This document shows, piece after piece, positions 60,788 through 64,000 of a stretch of DNA of 64,000 bases. The stretch comes from JABSQH01 sp039177505 (GTDB lineage Bacteria; Actinomycetota; Acidimicrobiia; Acidimicrobiales; Ilumatobacteraceae): positions 1 through 64,000 of the forward strand of contig JBCDFR010000019.1 of the NCBI GenBank assembly GCA_039177505.1. Direction: 5' to 3'. The notes beneath the pieces are model-generated. The model searched no databases. It was not told the DNA's origin and worked only from the letters and a program-made list of their open reading frames with translations. The stretch's first letter is position 1, and each line of letters opens with the position of its first letter. The translations under genes and the position numbers were made by a program.

Positions 60788-61645
60788 CTACTTGAGGAAC
60801 TTGCTCGTCGTGTTGTCGGCGAGCACCTTGCCACCCGTCTGGCAGGTCGGGCAGTAGTTCACCGTGTACCCCGAGTACTCGACTGCTCGCACAGTGTCGC
60901 CGCACACCGGGCAGGCCTCGCCGGCGCGGCCGTGGACTCCTCCCGGTCGATCCTTCGACGAGCTCATGTCGTCTCGCGTGCGCTCGTAGCTCAAGCCGTC
61001 GTCGATTGCACCGTGAATCGCTGCGGCGACCGCCGCGGCCCCGTCGGCACCCAATTTCTTAGTGTTGGCGAACGGCGACACCTGGGCTCGATGGCACACC
61101 TCGTTGGCGAGCCTCCGACCGATGCCGGCGATGTGTTGCTGGTCGCGGAGAAACCCGTGGACGCGCATCGACGTGGTGGCGAACGCGTCGGCGAGCTGAT
61201 CGGTGGTGATGTCTGCGGCGTCGGGCCCGAGCCGGTTGAGTGGTGGCGACTCGTCGAGCGTTGTGCTGTCAACCGCCCACACGCCGGCGCGGCGTTCGCT
61301 CCCTTGCTCGGTCAACAGCAGTGCTGGATCGTCGTCGACATCGGGGCGCTCGTCGAACCAGAAACGCGCTTGGCCTCCACGGGGCTTCTTGGAGTGTTTG
61401 GTGTCGACGAGCAGCCGACCGCCCTGCATGAGATGGATCACGAACGTCACCGGCTCGATATCGACCAGGATGTACTTCCCACGCTGGCCTACGTGACGGA
61501 CCGGCTGACCGTAGGCCTCGTCGGGAGCGGGTCGGGCGGTCTTTAGTGCCGTGAAACGGATCGGTTCGAAGCGACGCAGTGAGCGTCCGGCGAACCGTTT
61601 GTCGAGCCGCTCGGCGTGGGCCTGCACCTCGGGGAGCTCGGGCAT
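60788..61645 (-). CDS. Fpg/Nei-family DNA glycosylase
   Basis: Bifunctional glycosylase/AP lyase of 285 residues. It starts PELPE with the catalytic Pro2 and Glu3, has a KYILVD motif strand, the helix-two-turn-helix IAGIGRRLANEVCHRA and the C-terminal zinc finger CPVCGDTVRAVEY...CPTCQTGG. It removes oxidised bases from DNA. Whether it prefers formamidopyrimidine, 8-oxoguanine or pyrimidine lesions cannot be decided. The preceding gene (SCP2) ends 5 nt upstream. Confidence 0.92.
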   Translation of the reverse strand: MPELPEVQAHAERLDKRFAGRSLRRFEPIRFTALKTARPAPDEAYGQPVRHVGQRGKYILVDIEPVTFVIHLMQGGRLLVDTKHSKKPRGGQARFWFDERPDVDDDPALLLTEQGSERRAGVWAVDSTTLDESPPLNRLGPDAADITTDQLADAFATTSMRVHGFLRDQQHIAGIGRRLANEVCHRAQVSPFANTKKLGADGAAAVAAAIHGAIDDGLSYERTRDDMSSSKDRPGGVHGRAGEACPVCGDTVRAVEYSGYTVNYCPTCQTGGKVLADNTTSKFLK

Positions 61646-61650
61646 GTCAC

Positions 61651-62040
61651 CTACTCGTAGCGCGTCCGCTTCCGGACCGACTCGAACACTGCGGCCAACG
61701 CGCCGAATACCGGTGTGGCATCCATCAACATCTGCTGATCGCCGTACAGCCGAATGTGGCCGTTGATGAACGCATCCTGTGCGTTGAGCTCGCCGTTGGC
61801 GACAGCGACAGCGGTGTCCCAGCTCTGCTCCATCTTGACGTCCTCCGGGTCGGCCGGGCCGGCGCCGAATGTCGCCGCTCCGTCGCCGACGCTGAGGTGG
61901 TAGGTGACATCGCCCTCGGGCCCGTCACTGACCACCTGAGTGATCCCGACGCGATGGCGCTCGGCGAGCTCGCGTAGCGGCACGTTGGCGCCAACCTCTT
62001 CGGTCAGCGCGGCGATCCACTCGAGGCTGAGATAGCGCAT
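61651..62040 (-). CDS. SCP2-domain protein
   Basis: Small protein of 129 residues. VTYHLSVGDGAATFGAGPAD and the GELNAQDAFINGHIRLYGD segment match the sterol-carrier-protein 2 (alkyl sulfatase-like) lipid-binding fold. It may carry fatty acyl or sterol lipids. Its ATG is 19 nt from the start of a divergent gene, and it is in line with the Fpg/Nei gene. Confidence 0.78.
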   Translation of the reverse strand: MRYLSLEWIAALTEEVGANVPLRELAERHRVGITQVVSDGPEGDVTYHLSVGDGAATFGAGPADPEDVKMEQSWDTAVAVANGELNAQDAFINGHIRLYGDQQMLMDATPVFGALAAVFESVRKRTRYE

Positions 62041-62048
62041 CACCGTCG

Positions 62049-62054
62049 TAGTCT
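62049..62054 (+). promoter_or_regulatory. Putative -10 box (TAGTCT) for the 221-residue hypothetical protein
   Basis: TAGTCT ends 5 nt before the ATG at 62060 (8 nt before ATG 62063). Confidence 0.3.
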
Positions 62055-62059
62055 GCCCG

Positions 62060-62725
62060 ATGATGCCCGCTCTCAGCGACGAGCGCGCCCATCCCGGGGC
62101 CGCGACAGAGGAATGGGCGTTCGCGGCGTGGGATGCAGGGGGAGATCTCGGGCTGTGGTCGGTGCATCGGTTGTGTGGTCCGACCGTGTGGTACTGGTCG
62201 GCGCTGGCGCGGCCGGGCCGGCCGTTGCTCCACGTGGCCGATTTCGAGGTGCCAGCGCGCCGCGATCCGTTCATCGTGAAAGGTGAACAGCTGTGGGCCG
62301 AGCACCTCTGTGAGTCGCCGATGGAGCAGTGGTCGATCGGCAACGAGACGTATGCGTCGAGTCTCGACGACGTCGAGGCGGCGCTCGGCGACGCCTACGG
62401 TACGCCGACACCGATCGCGTTCGACATCGAGTGGTATGCAACCGCTGCCGCGGTGGAACTCGCTGCATCTGGCGACGTCGTCGGATACCGCCAAGAGGGG
62501 GTCGTGCACGGCGATCTCGAAGTGCTCGGCGAGCCAACGATCACCGTGACGGAGATCGCGGCGCGGCGGTGGCACCGATGGGCCCCGCCGGGGAGCGGCC
62601 TTGCACCACTGGACCTACCAGCCGCTCGCGCGCACGGTGGTGTGCGTGCGCCGTTCCGGTTCCCCGGAGGCGACGTGCTCGACTCGGTGCTGACCACCGA
62701 TGGCTGGGCCCGGCGTCCGCTGTGA
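62060..62725 (+). CDS. Hypothetical protein, actinobacterial type
   Basis: Protein of 221 residues with no signal peptide or membrane helix. The sequence alternates short beta-like strands (WAFAAWDAGGDLGLWSVHRL, WYWSALARPGRPLLHV) and ends FPGGDVLDSVLTTDGWARRP. Two starts 3 nt apart are possible. I do not recognise a family with certainty; it resembles conserved actinobacterial proteins of unknown role that are often near lipid-metabolism genes. Divergent from the SCP2 gene. Confidence 0.65.
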   Translation: MMPALSDERAHPGAATEEWAFAAWDAGGDLGLWSVHRLCGPTVWYWSALARPGRPLLHVADFEVPARRDPFIVKGEQLWAEHLCESPMEQWSIGNETYASSLDDVEAALGDAYGTPTPIAFDIEWYATAAAVELAASGDVVGYRQEGVVHGDLEVLGEPTITVTEIAARRWHRWAPPGSGLAPLDLPAARAHGGVRAPFRFPGGDVLDSVLTTDGWARRPL

Positions 62726-62734
62726 TCTGCAGAG

Positions 62735-63751
62735 TCAGTGTGACGCCACTGGTTCTTCGTCATCCGCAGTCTGCTGCGGCGACCCCGTACCTCGCCGACG
62801 GCGGCCGACATAGATCGCCCATCCGAGCCCTGCGAGCACGAGTGCAACCGCCAAGAATGGTGCCAGTACTGCGAGCACGAACGCGATGGTGAAGAACGCA
62901 ACGGCAAACGCGTTCCATCCTGCGGCGAGCGCGTCACCGAGCCCGTCCTCGGGCGCGGGCTCGGCCACCGCCGTCGCTGCATCGACCGGTTGGTAGCTGA
63001 TCTCGATGGTCAGCGTCGACTGGGCCACGCGCTCGTCCAGCGCCCGTTCACTGGCGAGCAACTGTTCGAGCCGTACCGTTCGCTCGTTGATCAGATCCTG
63101 AATGCGGACGATGTCGTCGAGATCGGTCGCTGCAGCGAGCAGGCCTTCGAAGCGTTCGAGCGCGGTCCGTTCGACACCGATCCGCAGTTCGAGATCGACG
63201 AGTTGGGCGGTGACGTCTTCAGACGACTGCGTGCGACTGAGTAGCTCGCCGACGTCGGTATCCAGCGCAGCGATCAGCGGATCCAGCTGCTCGGGGAGCA
63301 CCTTGACCACGATCGTCGCGCTCCCCGGAACAGTGATCGTGCCGTCGTCCGCGACCACCTCGTCGTCGAGGCGGACATCCGCGGAGAAGACGAGCCCGCC
63401 GTTGGCGCGCACAGTGGTGAGGGCGTCATCGGTTGCGTCGCGAACGTTCGACGTGGCGAATGCGACGCCTGCCTCGACGGCGAGATCGCGGGTACCGAGA
63501 TCGACACCGAGCGGCGCCGACGGTGCGGATGATCCCGCCGTCGAAGCATCGACGGTAGCGGAGTCGGTCTCGGGTGGCGCCCCGGCGTCCGCTTGTTCTG
63601 TTTCGGCGACTACTGCCGTGTCGGCAGCGATGTCGTCCGAGCCCGAGTCGTCGCTGTCTTCGCTGCATGCCGCAGCTGCGACGACGGTGATGATGCCGAG
63701 CGCGCAGGCTCGCCTGAATCCGGAACGGCCGTTACCGATTGTTCTCCCCAT
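62735..63751 (-). CDS. DUF4349 lipoprotein
   Basis: Lipoprotein of 338 residues: signal peptide with Cys29 in VVAAAACSED, an acidic linker, then a DUF4349 domain with LAVEAGVAFATSNVRDATDD, TVPGSATIVVKVLPEQLDP, a long helical SSEDVTAQLVDLELRIGVER...LERFEGLLAAATDLDDIVRIQ coiled region and TLTIEISYQPVDA. Near the C-terminus there is one transmembrane helix (FFTIAFVLAVLAPFLAVALVLAGLGW). It should be anchored by both ends in the membrane. Function unknown. Confidence 0.85.
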   Translation of the reverse strand: MGRTIGNGRSGFRRACALGIITVVAAAACSEDSDDSGSDDIAADTAVVAETEQADAGAPPETDSATVDASTAGSSAPSAPLGVDLGTRDLAVEAGVAFATSNVRDATDDALTTVRANGGLVFSADVRLDDEVVADDGTITVPGSATIVVKVLPEQLDPLIAALDTDVGELLSRTQSSEDVTAQLVDLELRIGVERTALERFEGLLAAATDLDDIVRIQDLINERTVRLEQLLASERALDERVAQSTLTIEISYQPVDAATAVAEPAPEDGLGDALAAGWNAFAVAFFTIAFVLAVLAPFLAVALVLAGLGWAIYVGRRRRGTGSPQQTADDEEPVASH

Positions 63752-63884
63752 GGCGTCTTCGACGCTCGACCGACGAGACCGGTTCCGTTCGTCACCTGAT
63801 CGTCATCGACCGCTCAGACGCTCGGTCGTCGCCGCCCGTGCTCGAGGTGTCGACGATCAAGGTGCGTGCCGCGGCATCTGAGGG

Positions 63885-64000
63885 TCACTTCTCGGTGAGC
63901 GGTGCAGTCGAGGCAAGTGCGATGCGCTGTGCTGCCAGCACCTCGCGTGCGGTGTCGAGGAACAGCTCCGTCGTCGGTGTTGCCGTTGCCGGATGCCACA
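63885..64000 (-). CDS. C-terminal end of a gene leaving the window (LysR-like?)
   Basis: The last 38 codons read HPATATPTTELFLDTAREVL and AAQRIALASTAPLTEK before a TGA at 63885. Composition and register suggest real coding sequence. A LysR-type effector domain tail is a weak guess. The 133 bp between this stop and the DUF4349 start contain no clear element. Confidence 0.4.
   Translation of the reverse strand, partial: WHPATATPTTELFLDTAREVLAAQRIALASTAPLTEK

Overview
The window is high-GC DNA (roughly two thirds G+C by eye) from an actinobacterium. GTG and occasional TTG starts, many 4-nt stop/start overlaps, an alpha/beta hydrolase-OsmC fusion, an F420-dependent (LLM-class) oxidoreductase, mycofactocin genes mftE and mftF, a P450 with its own 3Fe-4S ferredoxin, a B12-binding mutase subunit beside sucCD and a RIO1-type kinase all fit Actinomycetota. 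The gene style resembles Acidimicrobiia (Ilumatobacter-like); this placement is inference without a database. No rRNA, tRNA, CRISPR array or insertion sequence was seen.

Layout. 1-12.1 kb: truncated enoyl-CoA hydratase, LLM oxidoreductase, gamma-glutamylcyclotransferase-like protein, DUF3179 lipoprotein, cation/proton antiporter, hydrolase-OsmC fusion, ArsB-like permease, ung-yihY-racemase operon, and a PLP enzyme coupled to a 2OG/Fe(II) oxygenase. 12.2-19.9 kb: secreted transglycosylase/degenerate M23-like protein, ROK kinase, and a tight minus-strand operon dedA-mftE-mftF-alanine-racemase-like-DUF418 without mftABCD. 19.9-23.1 kb: gene-poor accessory stretch with a glycine-rich secreted protein, an esterase and gene fragments (EEP nuclease, TetR). 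23.1-31.9 kb: GH13 and GH3 glycosidases, MFS transporter, YaaA, ferredoxin-P450, two crcB genes. 31.9-37.6 kb: MprAB-like two-component system with a secreted repeat protein, ABC-F protein, RIO1 kinase. 37.7-39.4 kb: another zone of gene remnants. 39.4-45.5 kb: carotenoid oxygenase, an AhpD-like gene with an in-frame TGA that is very probably a selenoprotein, and a UvrD/PcrA helicase interrupted by an intein. 45.5-64 kb: flavodoxin-like protein, small membrane proteins, mutase B12 subunit-sucC-sucD, prolyl-aminopeptidase-like hydrolase, purH, metF, two tandem acyltransferase-SGNH proteins, mdh, META-domain lipoprotein, purine nucleoside phosphorylase, Fpg/Nei glycosylase, SCP2 protein, DUF4349 lipoprotein, and the end of a gene running out of the window.

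Functional links. The mutase subunit, SucCD and MDH form a propionyl/methylmalonyl-CoA to TCA route. PurH and MetF share folate one-carbon units. GH3 and GH13 with the divergent MFS gene look like a glucoside uptake and degradation locus. MftE and MftF belong to mycofactocin maturation, a redox cofactor pathway.

The most notable observations are: (1) the AhpD-like ORF whose active-site motif reads C-F-Y-(TGA)-T-T-A-H, continuing in frame for 125 codons and followed by a plausible bacterial SECIS hairpin; (2) the mftE-mftF operon with a racemase-like gene carrying an Asn/Thr/Ile minisatellite insert; (3) an intein with a GIY-YIG-like central domain; (4) a 54-nt palindromic repeat present at two convergent gene ends and a duplicated 52-nt hairpin element after mdh; (5) a recurring TANNNT box 5-9 nt before start codons, implying widespread leaderless transcription.
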